Shown one piece after another: positions 24,448 through 32,275 of a DNA stretch of 42,949 nt. Under the pieces are notes generated by a model. It worked only from the letters and a program-made list of their open reading frames with translations, was not told where the DNA came from and did not search any database. Source of the stretch: Lachnospiraceae bacterium (GTDB lineage: Bacteria > Bacillota > Clostridia > Lachnospirales > Lachnospiraceae). The position numbers were made by a program, and so were the translations under genes. Position 1 is the stretch's first letter; the number at the start of each line of letters is the position of its first letter. The stretch is from positions 1 to 42,949 of the forward strand of contig JAFOVD010000045.1 of the NCBI GenBank assembly GCA_017392525.1, read 5' to 3'.

Positions 24448-26319
24448 ATGCAGATAAATGATCTAGTTTCTCAATTTAATAACAGTCTTAAGGCTGGTAC
24501 TCAAATGAAAGCCGGTACAAAGGGAATCGAACAGGCGACTAATACGTTGCAATCACTGAAACCGGGTCAGATTTTTGAGGGCTCTATCACAAATGTGAAA
24601 GGAAATCAGGTTACGATTTCTTTAAGTTCGGGACAAAACATTCAGGCCAGACTGGACCAGGGAGTTAGTATTTCTCAGGGACAGTCTGTCTTTTTTGAAG
24701 TTAAATCTAATGCGGATAATACCATACAGATTCGTCCTTTAGAGAATGTAGTATCTAATAATCCGACGCTGTTAACTGCACTGGATGCTGCCGGCATTCC
24801 TGCAAATGAGAGAAATCTCACAATGGTTAATACCATGATGCAGGAGCAGATGCCAATTGACGCTAAAAGTCTACAGTTTATGGCGCAGACACTTCATATG
24901 AACCCGTCAACCTCTGCGGATTCCATAGTTTTGATGCAGAAATTAAATATTCCTATTACAGGGGAAATGATTGAACAGTTTGAAAACTATAAGGCAAATG
25001 AGGGGGCAATTCTTAAGGCTGTAGATGAACTGGTTAATACCATGTCTGAGACGATTGTTCAATCGAATATTTCCACAGAGGATGCGGTATCATTTCAACA
25101 AAATCTCGTAAAACTATTACAATTAAACGGGGAAGTAGAACCTGAGGAAGAGAATCAGAATCAGAATACGATTGCGAAACCCCTTCTTTCAGAGAATCCT
25201 GAAGGGGGTGAAACCGTAAATTCCACTATAAGTAAATCGGAATCTGTAGTTAGTGACAAGACAGTTGTACAAAATGAGAATGTAGTCGATAAGTCAGTTA
25301 CATTACAGCAGGATATTCCGGGAAAAACAGGTTTATCAAATCAGACAACGGATATCCTTGTGGTTTCGGGCCAGGAGGAACGGATTGGGGATTTAAATTC
25401 CTTGGATGGTGAAAGCGTGGAAACTTTAGTTAGACAAGAGGGTGCAACATCCAATAGTTCTGAAACCACTACGATTTCTATGGCACTATCCGGGGAGCAA
25501 ACCGGAGAATTGAATGAAGTATTGAAGCAGTTTCCGGAACTGAAAGATTCTATGCAGGGGCTGTTAAAACCGGATGGAACCGTTGATACAAGTGTTTCTG
25601 TCAAGGAATTTTTAAATACTGTAACGACTGCACTTTCTTCCCAGCAAAATGTAAGTCGAGATGCGCTTCTTAAAATGATAAGTTCATCTCCATATAAGTC
25701 ACTACTTAAAAATCTTATGGAAGAAAGCTGGACAATTAAACCGGAAAGTCTGAAGGAAGAAAACAAGATTCAAAATCTCTATGAAAAATTGGAGGTTCAT
25801 ATGAAGCAACTGGAAGAGGCGGCAAAACAGTTGACAGGAAATGCTAATAATCCGTTTTCTAAGGTTGCCCAAAATGTACAGTCCAACATTGAGTTTATGA
25901 ATCAGGTTAATCATGCTTTTACATATGTTCAGATTCCTCTTAAGTTTGCAAATCAGAATGCAACAGGAGATCTTTATGTCTATTCCAATAAAAGGGGAAA
26001 AGGCGAAGAATCTGATGAATTGTCTGCATTTCTTCATTTTGACTTGGAACATCTTGGGTCCACGGATATTTCTGTGAAACTAAAGAATAAAAATGTGGAC
26101 ACACAGTTTTTTATGGATGATGATCAGGCTTTTGAATTGGTTCAGAGCCATATTGATATTTTACAGAAACGATTAGAAGATAAGGGATATAACGCTAAAA
26201 TTACAGTTTCAGAAAACCGGGAACCGGTCAATCTTATATCTGATTTTTTAAAGAAAGAAGTTTCTGTAGGCAATGGAGACAATATTATTCAGAGATATTC
26301 GTTTGATGTCAAGGCATAG
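24448..26319 (+). CDS. FliK-like (hook-length-control-like) protein, YlqG position
   Basis: 623 residues of unknown function. The N-terminus has a small beta-rich module (about 37-95, LKPGQIFEGSITNVKGNQVTISL). The middle contains a polar Glu/Asn/Ser/Thr-rich linker (about 225-345). The C-terminal part (about 485-590) resembles the FliK hook-length-control C-terminal domain: HFDLEHLGSTDISVKLKNKN followed by QSHIDILQKRLEDKGYNAKITV. In Bacillus, ylqG occupies the same place between rnhB and ylqH. The next gene encodes a stand-alone FlhB-like switch domain, the normal partner of FliK. No other flagellar or type III secretion gene is in the window. The FliK relation is inferred from pattern and context and needs a profile search. 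Confidence 0.75.
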   Translation: MQINDLVSQFNNSLKAGTQMKAGTKGIEQATNTLQSLKPGQIFEGSITNVKGNQVTISLSSGQNIQARLDQGVSISQGQSVFFEVKSNADNTIQIRPLENVVSNNPTLLTALDAAGIPANERNLTMVNTMMQEQMPIDAKSLQFMAQTLHMNPSTSADSIVLMQKLNIPITGEMIEQFENYKANEGAILKAVDELVNTMSETIVQSNISTEDAVSFQQNLVKLLQLNGEVEPEEENQNQNTIAKPLLSENPEGGETVNSTISKSESVVSDKTVVQNENVVDKSVTLQQDIPGKTGLSNQTTDILVVSGQEERIGDLNSLDGESVETLVRQEGATSNSSETTTISMALSGEQTGELNEVLKQFPELKDSMQGLLKPDGTVDTSVSVKEFLNTVTTALSSQQNVSRDALLKMISSSPYKSLLKNLMEESWTIKPESLKEENKIQNLYEKLEVHMKQLEEAAKQLTGNANNPFSKVAQNVQSNIEFMNQVNHAFTYVQIPLKFANQNATGDLYVYSNKRGKGEESDELSAFLHFDLEHLGSTDISVKLKNKNVDTQFFMDDDQAFELVQSHIDILQKRLEDKGYNAKITVSENREPVNLISDFLKKEVSVGNGDNIIQRYSFDVKA

Positions 26320-26327
26320 GAGGGGTT

Positions 26328-26606
26328 ATGGCAGAGAAGAAAGAAAAAACAGCAGTTGCTCTTGCTTATAATCCCGGTGACGATGCTCCTAAAATCCTGG
26401 CAACGGGAAAAGGGTATATTGCAGAGCGTATTATTGAAGAGGCAAAAGAGCATGATGTACCGTTTTATAAAGATGATAAGCTGGCGGAAACTCTTTCTAA
26501 ACTGGAGATTGGTGATGCAATTCCACCAGAGCTATATGAGGTTGTAGCTGAGATTTTAGTATTTGTGGATGGAATGGATAAAATCAAGGCAAAACTGGAT
26601 GGCTGA
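26328..26606 (+). CDS. ylqH: Stand-alone FlhB C-terminal-domain-like protein (YlqH)
   Basis: 92 residues resembling the cytoplasmic switch domain of FlhB/YscU type III export proteins: AVALAYNPGDDAPKILATGKG, IIEEAKEHDVPFYKDDKLAETLSKLEIGDAIPPELYEVVAEILVFV. FlhB's membrane part is absent, and the NPTH self-cleavage motif that normally comes just before AVAL is replaced by EKKEKT, so self-cleavage is not expected. It starts 8 bases after the FliK-like gene with an AGGAGGGG ribosome binding site. Role unknown; a FliK-FlhB-like partnership is an inference from adjacency. Confidence 0.88.
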   Translation: MAEKKEKTAVALAYNPGDDAPKILATGKGYIAERIIEEAKEHDVPFYKDDKLAETLSKLEIGDAIPPELYEVVAEILVFVDGMDKIKAKLDG

Positions 26607-26626
26607 TTTAAATTTGAGGGGTTACT

Positions 26627-26989
26627 ATGATAAATAAGAGGAGTATTGGAAATGCTTACGAAGAGCAAACCGTAGCATTTCTTAAATCAAAGGGGATTCA
26701 GATTTTAGATAGAAATTTTTATACAAAATTTGGCGAAATTGATATTGTTGCTAAGGAAGAAAACTACCTGTGTTTTGTCGAAGTAAAATACCGTAAGAAT
26801 GCATATGCAGGAGATCCTTTGGAATCAGTAACTTTGATGAAACAGAAAAAAATCAGTAATAGCGCAAGATATTACTTGCTTACACATCCGAGATATCAAG
26901 GGTTACAGATAAGATTTGATGTGGTAGCTATCCTGGGAGATGAAGTCAATTTTGTCAGAAATGCATTTTCTTATATGGGAGCACAATGA
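26627..26989 (+). CDS. yraN: YraN/UPF0102 endonuclease-fold protein
   Basis: 120-residue member of UPF0102, a restriction-endonuclease-like fold. The catalytic-type residues are visible as GEIDIVA (Glu37, Asp39) and FVEVKYRK (Glu52, Lys54). N-terminal GNAYEEQTVAFLKSKG and RNFYTKFGEIDI are family features. The physiological role is unclear; a link to DNA repair or Holliday-junction handling has been suggested for the family. Its stop overlaps the start of pgeF (ATGA). Confidence 0.94.
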   Translation: MINKRSIGNAYEEQTVAFLKSKGIQILDRNFYTKFGEIDIVAKEENYLCFVEVKYRKNAYAGDPLESVTLMKQKKISNSARYYLLTHPRYQGLQIRFDVVAILGDEVNFVRNAFSYMGAQ

Positions 26990-27852
26990 TTACAATAAAA
27001 GATTTTAAGACAACAAATGAAAATGACATATTTCAGCTAGGAATAAATAAAGGCGTGGATTATGAATTGCCACTGCTTTATTTTAACAATCTTAAAGAAA
27101 AAAAGGAGATTCGACATGGCTTTTCAACCAGACTTGGTGGAGTAAGTACTGGTATTTATCAGAGTTTGAATCTTAGTTTTACCCGAGGAGATGATGAAGC
27201 TGCTGTCCTGGAAAATTATCGACGGATTGCAGAAACATTTCATGTGGATTTGAATCATGTGGTAACTTCGGATCAAACACATACTACAAATGTGGTTGAA
27301 GTTTCATCTGCAAATGGTGGTTCTGGAATTACAAGAGAGCGGGATTTTAATGATGTAGATGGAATGGTTACAAATGAAAAGGGGCTTTTACTTGCAACAT
27401 TTTATGCAGATTGTGTGCCTCTTTATTTTTATGATCCTATTCATGAGGCAATTGGACTTTCTCATTCCGGTTGGCGTGGAACAGTAAACAGAATGGGTAA
27501 ATGTACTTTAGAAAAAATGCATGAATTATACGGTACAGAGGCAAAAGATGTCATTTGTGCCATTGGCCCATCGATTTGCCAGGACTGTTATGAGGTAAGC
27601 GAAGATGTTGCTTCAAGATTTAAAAGTGAATTCCGTGATGAAAAAATAGTGGTTGATGGTTGTCAGCCGGGGAAATATCAATTGGATTTATGGAGAGCTA
27701 ATAAGGAGGTTCTACTTGATTCCGGGGTTGATGAAAAACATATTGCTGTGACAAATATTTGTACCTGTTGTAATAGCAAGTTATTGTTTTCACATAGGGC
27801 TTCTCAGGGCAAGAGAGGAAACCTTGGAGCTTTTTTAATGCTAAAGCGATAA
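26986..27852 (+). CDS. pgeF: Peptidoglycan editing factor PgeF / laccase-domain protein
   Basis: Member of the YfiH/DUF152 multicopper-oxidase-like family, also called purine nucleoside phosphorylase LACC1-type. Metal-ligand motifs: HGFSTRLGGVS (about 44-54), TFYADCVPLYFYD (Cys about 146) and LSHSGWRGTVNRMG (His about 163), then IGPSICQDCYEV. Length 288. The first ~25 residues precede the usual family start; a later start is possible, but none has a better ribosome binding site. The ATGA overlap with yraN implies coupled translation. Confidence 0.9.
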   Translation: MITIKDFKTTNENDIFQLGINKGVDYELPLLYFNNLKEKKEIRHGFSTRLGGVSTGIYQSLNLSFTRGDDEAAVLENYRRIAETFHVDLNHVVTSDQTHTTNVVEVSSANGGSGITRERDFNDVDGMVTNEKGLLLATFYADCVPLYFYDPIHEAIGLSHSGWRGTVNRMGKCTLEKMHELYGTEAKDVICAIGPSICQDCYEVSEDVASRFKSEFRDEKIVVDGCQPGKYQLDLWRANKEVLLDSGVDEKHIAVTNICTCCNSKLLFSHRASQGKRGNLGAFLMLKR

Positions 27853-27937
27853 ACTTTACAAGAGAAGACACTTATTGTAAAATCAATCGAGCGTTGCTAA
27901 TTATGCAGTTTTTGCGTTTTTATAAAGGAGTGATTAT

Positions 27938-29260
27938 ATGAGTAGAGCAGTAGTTGCCGTAGTAGGACGGCCAAATGTAGGAAAATCTACCCTGTTTAAT
28001 GTGCTGGCCGGTGAACGTATTTCAATTGTAAAAGATACACCGGGGGTCACACGAGATCGTATCTACGCAGATGTAGAATGGTTAAATAAGAATTTTACAA
28101 TGATTGATACCGGTGGTATCGAGCCTGATTCCAAGGATATTATTCTGAGCCAGATGAGAGAACAGGCTCAGATTGCGATTGATACAGCAGATGTGATTAT
28201 TTTTATTGTAGATGTTCGTCAGGGTCTTCAGGATGCAGATCAGAAGGTTGCTGATATGCTTCGTAAATCCCATAAGCCGGTGGTATTGGTCGTTAATAAA
28301 GTAGATAATTTTGACAAGTTTATGCCGGATGTATATGAATTCTATAATCTTGGAATTGGTGATCCACATCCAATTTCCGCAGCTTCACAGCTTGGATTAG
28401 GTGACATGCTGGATGAGGTGATTTCTCATTTCCCAGCAGAAGCAGATCTTTCTGCTGATGATGATACGCCTAAGATTGCTATTGTAGGAAAGCCTAACGT
28501 AGGAAAGTCATCTCTTGTAAATAAGCTGGCTGGTGAGAGACGAGTAATTGTTTCTGATATTGCCGGTACAACAAGAGATGCTGTCGATACACGCGTTCGT
28601 TACAATAAAAAAGATTATATTCTTATTGATACAGCGGGACTTCGTCGTAAGAGTAAAATTAAAGAGGACTTGGAGCGTTACAGTATTGTTCGTGCTGTGG
28701 CTGCTGTTGAAAAGGCTGATGTTGTATTAGTTATGATTGATGCGACCGAAGGTGTAACGGAGCAGGATGCTAAGATTGCAGGTATTGCTCATGATCGTGG
28801 TAAGGGCGTAATTATTCTTGTGAATAAGTGGGATGCCATTGAAAAAGATGACAAGACCATGAAGAAACAGACGGAGAAGATTCGTCAGGTTTTAAGTTTT
28901 ATGCCATATGCGTCGATTCTTTTCATTTCCGTAAAATCCGGACAGAGATTGGGCAAAATTTACGAGACAATAGATGCTGTAATTGAAAATAACAGTATGC
29001 GTGTAGCTACAGGTGTGTTAAATGAAATCGTTACAGAAGCCGTTGCTATGCAGCAGCCACCTTCAGATAAAGGTAAGAGATTGAAGATTTACTATGTGAC
29101 ACAGGTAGCTGTCAAGCCACCTACATTTGTAATTTTTGTTAACTCTAAGGAACTTATGCATTTCTCCTATGTGCGTTACTTAGAAAACCGTATTCGAGAT
29201 TCCTTTGGATTCCAGGGTACATCATTGAAGTTTATCATTAGGGAAAGAAAGGACGACTAG
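27938..29260 (+). CDS. der: Ribosome assembly GTPase Der (EngA)
   Basis: Double GTPase for 50S assembly. Two G domains are visible: G1 [12 protein letters not shown] near the N-terminus with DTGGIEP and NKVD, and a second G1 [12 protein letters not shown] with [11 protein letters not shown] and NKWD. A C-terminal KH-like domain follows ([33 protein letters not shown]). Length 440. Preceded by an 85-base gap in which I see a good RBS (AAAGGAG) but no convincing promoter. plsY starts immediately after. Confidence 0.98.
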   Translation: MSRAVVAVVGRPNVGKSTLFNVLAGERISIVKDTPGVTRDRIYADVEWLNKNFTMIDTGGIEPDSKDIILSQMREQAQIAIDTADVIIFIVDVRQGLQDADQKVADMLRKSHKPVVLVVNKVDNFDKFMPDVYEFYNLGIGDPHPISAASQLGLGDMLDEVISHFPAEADLSADDDTPKIAIVGKPNVGKSSLVNKLAGERRVIVSDIAGTTRDAVDTRVRYNKKDYILIDTAGLRRKSKIKEDLERYSIVRAVAAVEKADVVLVMIDATEGVTEQDAKIAGIAHDRGKGVIILVNKWDAIEKDDKTMKKQTEKIRQVLSFMPYASILFISVKSGQRLGKIYETIDAVIENNSMRVATGVLNEIVTEAVAMQQPPSDKGKRLKIYYVTQVAVKPPTFVIFVNSKELMHFSYVRYLENRIRDSFGFQGTSLKFIIRERKDD

Positions 29261-29261
29261 A

Positions 29262-29927
29262 ATGCTTCTCTATAGAGTTATCTCAATTATAATCGGTTAT
29301 TTTTGTGGGATATTTTTGTCTGGATTCTTTTATGGCAAGAAAAACAATGTAGATATTACAAAACAAGGCAGTGGAAATGTTGGAACAACAAATACACTTA
29401 GAATTCTTGGGGTAAAAGCCGGAGTGATTACATTGCTTTGCGATTGCTTAAAGGCTGTGTTTGCAGGATTGATTGCGTATTTCTTGTTTAGAAATCATGT
29501 GGAAACACATAGTCAGCAGTATCTGTTGATTTTATACGGTGCTGTAGGTGCGGTGTTGGGGCATGATTTCCCGTTTTATATGCATTTTAAGGGTGGTAAA
29601 GGAATCGCTTGTAGCTTTGGTATGATTTTAATCGCATTTCCGAAAGCGCTTCCGCTACTTATTTTGATTTTTGTTGTGACTGTATGTATTACTAGATATG
29701 TTTCATTAGGTTCCATCCTTTGTGCTCTTGGTTTCATGATTGAAGTCTATGTGTTTGCATATTTTGGATGGCTTCCATATGAGGGAAGAGATTTAATAGA
29801 AGCTGAGATTGTAGCTACACTTGCTGCAGTATTGGCAATCTGGTTACATAGAAGTAATATTGATCGTTTGATTCATCATAAAGAGAATAAGTTTTCTCTT
29901 CATTCTTCTAAGAAGGGAGAAAAATAA
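29262..29927 (+). CDS. plsY: Glycerol-3-phosphate acyltransferase PlsY
   Basis: Integral membrane enzyme transferring the acyl group from acyl-phosphate (made by PlsX) to glycerol-3-phosphate. Conserved loops GSGNVGTTNTLRILG, GHDFPFYMHFKGGKGIA and a late GSI-type motif in VSLGSILCALG are present among several hydrophobic segments. Length 221. It starts 1 base after the der stop and its stop overlaps the gpsA start (TAATG), tying acylation to substrate supply. Confidence 0.96.
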   Translation: MLLYRVISIIIGYFCGIFLSGFFYGKKNNVDITKQGSGNVGTTNTLRILGVKAGVITLLCDCLKAVFAGLIAYFLFRNHVETHSQQYLLILYGAVGAVLGHDFPFYMHFKGGKGIACSFGMILIAFPKALPLLILIFVVTVCITRYVSLGSILCALGFMIEVYVFAYFGWLPYEGRDLIEAEIVATLAAVLAIWLHRSNIDRLIHHKENKFSLHSSKKGEK

Positions 29928-30937
29928 TGGCTAATGTTTCTGTGCTTGGCGCCGGTAGCTGGGGGACAGCTCTTGCTGTTCTTCTTCAGGGAAATGGGCA
30001 TAAGGTAACGCTTTGGTCCCATAGACAGAGTCAGGTGGATGAGCTGATTTCCACAGGTAGAAATGAAAGCAAGCTTCCGGGTGTTGATTTGCCGAGAGAA
30101 ATAATCTATACAGCAGATTTACAGCAGGCATGTACAAATCAGGATTTGATTGTTTCTGCAGTTCCATCAACTGCAACACGCAGTACGATGGAGAAAATAA
30201 AAGATTATATTGCTGATGGTCAGTATATAATCAGTGTGACAAAGGGTATAGAGGAAGACACGCTTTTTACGCAGTGTGAGATTATGCAGGATGTGTTGCA
30301 TAATGCTGAAGTAGGTATATTAAGCGGCCCTAGCCATGCAGAAGAAGTTGTCAAGGGACAACCAACGGTTATCGTTGCCGGTGCAAAATCCCGTGCTCTG
30401 GCAGTTTTTGTTCAGGAATTATTTATGAATGAAATGTTTAGAGTTTATATCAGTGCGGACTTAACAGGCATTGAGGTGGGTGGATCCTTAAAGAATGTAA
30501 TTGCATTGGCTGCAGGCATGTCAGACGGACTTGGATTTGGAGATAATGCGAAGGCGGCATTGATTACCCGAGGTGTTAAGGAAATGTCTGAGTTGGCTGT
30601 TGCCATGGGTGGAAAACCGGAAACACTTGGTGGATTAACCGGAATTGGAGATTTGATTGTAACCTGTCAGAGTTTACATAGTAGAAATCGAAAAGCCGGT
30701 TATTTGATTGGAAAGGGAATGGAACCTAAAAAAGCCATGGAAGAAGTTCATATGGTTGTTGAAGGTGTATATTCTGCTAAAGCAGCCTTATCTTTGGGCA
30801 AAAGATTTGGTGTAGAACTTCCAATCATTACCCAGGTAAACCATGTGTTATTTGATGGTATGACAGCGAGAGAGGCTGTGATTGAACTTATGACTAGAGA
30901 TAAGAAATCGGAATCTGACAGCGTGAGCTGGAATTAA
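29927..30937 (+). CDS. gpsA: Glycerol-3-phosphate dehydrogenase [NAD(P)+]
   Basis: Reduces dihydroxyacetone phosphate to glycerol-3-phosphate for phospholipid synthesis. N-terminal Rossmann motif VLGAGSWGTALAVLL, then LSGPSHAEEV, the catalytic region GGSLKNVIALAAGMSDGLGFGDNAKAALITRG and the GGLTGIGDLIVTCQSLHSRNR box. Length 336. Overlaps plsY by one base, giving an operon der-plsY-gpsA that supplies and acylates glycerol-3-phosphate. Confidence 0.98.
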   Translation: MANVSVLGAGSWGTALAVLLQGNGHKVTLWSHRQSQVDELISTGRNESKLPGVDLPREIIYTADLQQACTNQDLIVSAVPSTATRSTMEKIKDYIADGQYIISVTKGIEEDTLFTQCEIMQDVLHNAEVGILSGPSHAEEVVKGQPTVIVAGAKSRALAVFVQELFMNEMFRVYISADLTGIEVGGSLKNVIALAAGMSDGLGFGDNAKAALITRGVKEMSELAVAMGGKPETLGGLTGIGDLIVTCQSLHSRNRKAGYLIGKGMEPKKAMEEVHMVVEGVYSAKAALSLGKRFGVELPIITQVNHVLFDGMTAREAVIELMTRDKKSESDSVSWN

Positions 30938-30966
30938 GGTTTCAATTTTTAATGAGGAGAACTATA

Positions 30967-31401
30967 ATGAGAATAGAGATTAAGAAATTACAGGATAGCG
31001 CAATTCTCCCTGAGAGAGGGTCTGTTTCAGCTGCAGGTTATGATTTATTTGCATGTATGGAATCAGATGTTGTAATTAAACCTCACGAGACTAAGATGAT
31101 TGGTACCGGTTTAGCAGCTGCTATTCCGGAGGGATATTTTGGTGGTATTTTTGCGCGTAGTGGCTTATCTTCTAAGGAAGGACTTAGACCTGCAAATTGT
31201 ACAGGCGTTGTAGATGCGGATTATCGTGGCGAGATTAAAGTAGCATTGCACAATGATAGTGAAATCGAGCGCATCGTAATCGTTGGTGAGAAAATCGCGC
31301 AACTTGTAGTACTTCCGTTTTTATCTGTTGAGTTCGATGAAGTCGATACTCTTTCAGAGACACAGCGTGGAACCGGGGGATTTGGTTCTACAGGTAAATA
31401 G
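30967..31401 (+). CDS. dut: dUTP diphosphatase
   Basis: Trimeric dUTPase that hydrolyses dUTP to dUMP, keeping uracil out of DNA; functionally complementary to ung in this window. The motifs appear in order: AAGYDLFA (22-29), FARSGLSSKEG, GVVDADYRGEIKV, GEKIAQLVVLP and the C-terminal RGTGGFGSTGK. ATG 30967 is chosen for AGGAGA 6 bases upstream; an upstream ATG at 30952 precedes the ribosome binding site. Product 144 residues. Confidence 0.97.
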   Translation: MRIEIKKLQDSAILPERGSVSAAGYDLFACMESDVVIKPHETKMIGTGLAAAIPEGYFGGIFARSGLSSKEGLRPANCTGVVDADYRGEIKVALHNDSEIERIVIVGEKIAQLVVLPFLSVEFDEVDTLSETQRGTGGFGSTGK

Positions 31402-31426
31402 CATAATGAATGGGAGGTTATAGTGT

Positions 31427-32083
31427 ATGGGAGATTCAATCAGAGAACGTATGATGAAGTTCTATTCTGAAGGGGATGGTTCAATTACCATCAATGCATG
31501 CCAGGGGCATTTCGCTACAAGTCAGTCTCATATCAATTATTATATTGATGTGACTAGATTGAAGGTTCGTGTCAGTGAAGCGAAGGAGGCTGCAAGAAGT
31601 CTGCGTTCTAAACTCATGAATAGAGTTACAACAGTGGATACGATTGTTTGTTTAGATAGCATGGAAATGCTGGGTGGATTTTTGGCAAATGAATTGGAAA
31701 AAGCCGATATTCACATGAATAATATGCACGAGACAATCTATGTTGTTCATCCGGAGGAGAATACCATTCATCAGTTTATGTTCCGGGAGAATATTCGACC
31801 TGCGGTTGAAGGAAAACAGGTGATTGTTCTGGTTGATACTATGACAACAGGTGAAACTGTTTCAAAAGCTCTAGAGTGTATTGAGTATTATGGTGGTGTA
31901 ATCAATGGTGTATGCTCGATTTTCAGTACGGTAGACAAAGTCGGTGAGCATGATGTGTTTACGCTGTTTACGGAGAAAGATCTTCCTGGCTATGCTGCGT
32001 ATACACCAAATGAGTGTCCGTTCTGTAAGAAAAAGATTCCATTAGAAGCAATGGTTAATGGATATGGATATTCTCCACTGTAG
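31427..32083 (+). CDS. Phosphoribosyltransferase-like protein
   Basis: 218 residues resembling type I phosphoribosyltransferases of the orotate PRTase type. The PRPP-binding loop is IVLVDTMTTGETVSKALE (about 134-150), with a single acidic residue where most family members have two. An N-terminal helical region and a Rossmann-like core (DTIVCLDSMEMLGGFLANEL) precede it. The end carries CPFCKKKIPLEA (Cys197, Cys200), half of a zinc knuckle. It follows dut by 25 bases with a GGGAGG ribosome binding site and is closed by a terminator. The substrate cannot be told from sequence; it is not clearly PyrE, since the lysine-rich catalytic loop of PyrE is not obvious. Confidence 0.75.
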   Translation: MGDSIRERMMKFYSEGDGSITINACQGHFATSQSHINYYIDVTRLKVRVSEAKEAARSLRSKLMNRVTTVDTIVCLDSMEMLGGFLANELEKADIHMNNMHETIYVVHPEENTIHQFMFRENIRPAVEGKQVIVLVDTMTTGETVSKALECIEYYGGVINGVCSIFSTVDKVGEHDVFTLFTEKDLPGYAAYTPNECPFCKKKIPLEAMVNGYGYSPL

Positions 32084-32099
32084 AATTAAAATATTCATT

Positions 32100-32130
32100 T
32101 CTCCGGGTAGAAATGCCCGGAGATTTTTTT
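32100..32130 (+). terminator. Rho-independent terminator after the PRTase-like gene
   Basis: A 10-bp stem with one G-U pair (TCTCCGGGTA / TGCCCGGAGA), GAAA tetraloop and seven T. It closes the dut/PRTase end of the operon. Confidence 0.95.
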
Positions 32131-32196
32131 GCCCATGTTAGATTTTCTATGAGATGAATTTCTGAAATGAAAGTTGAGATTTGACAGAACGGTTGT

Positions 32197-32225
32197 TTGC
32201 ATTGCACAAAACCTTGTGTTATAAT
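32197..32225 (+). promoter_or_regulatory. Extended -10 promoter of the topoisomerase pair
   Basis: TTGCAT (32197-32202), a 17-base spacer and TATAAT (32220-32225) preceded by TGT. The transcript would have a leader of about 45 bases. Confidence 0.75.
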
Positions 32226-32234
32226 CTCGACGAG

Positions 32235-32255
32235 ATAGGCAGATTTTGTGCCTAT
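32235..32255 (+). repeat. 7-bp perfect inverted repeat in the topoisomerase leader
   Basis: ATAGGCA (32235-32241) and TGCCTAT (32249-32255), spacer 7 bases. It falls at the predicted transcript start and ends about 8 bases before the GGAAAGGGAAG ribosome binding site region, so it could be a DNA operator or a 5' hairpin. Confidence 0.6.
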
Positions 32256-32275
32256 AATATGGAAAGGGAAGTTTT

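Noticed and set aside
27853-27937. Promoter for der in the gap after pgeF
   Set aside because: TTGTAA followed 17 bases later by TAATTA was considered, but the -10 match is too poor to support.
32253-32258. Second TATAAT before the topoisomerase B gene as a promoter
   Set aside because: No -35 element at suitable distance; it would start transcription inside or next to the ribosome binding site. It is explained as part of the inverted repeat.
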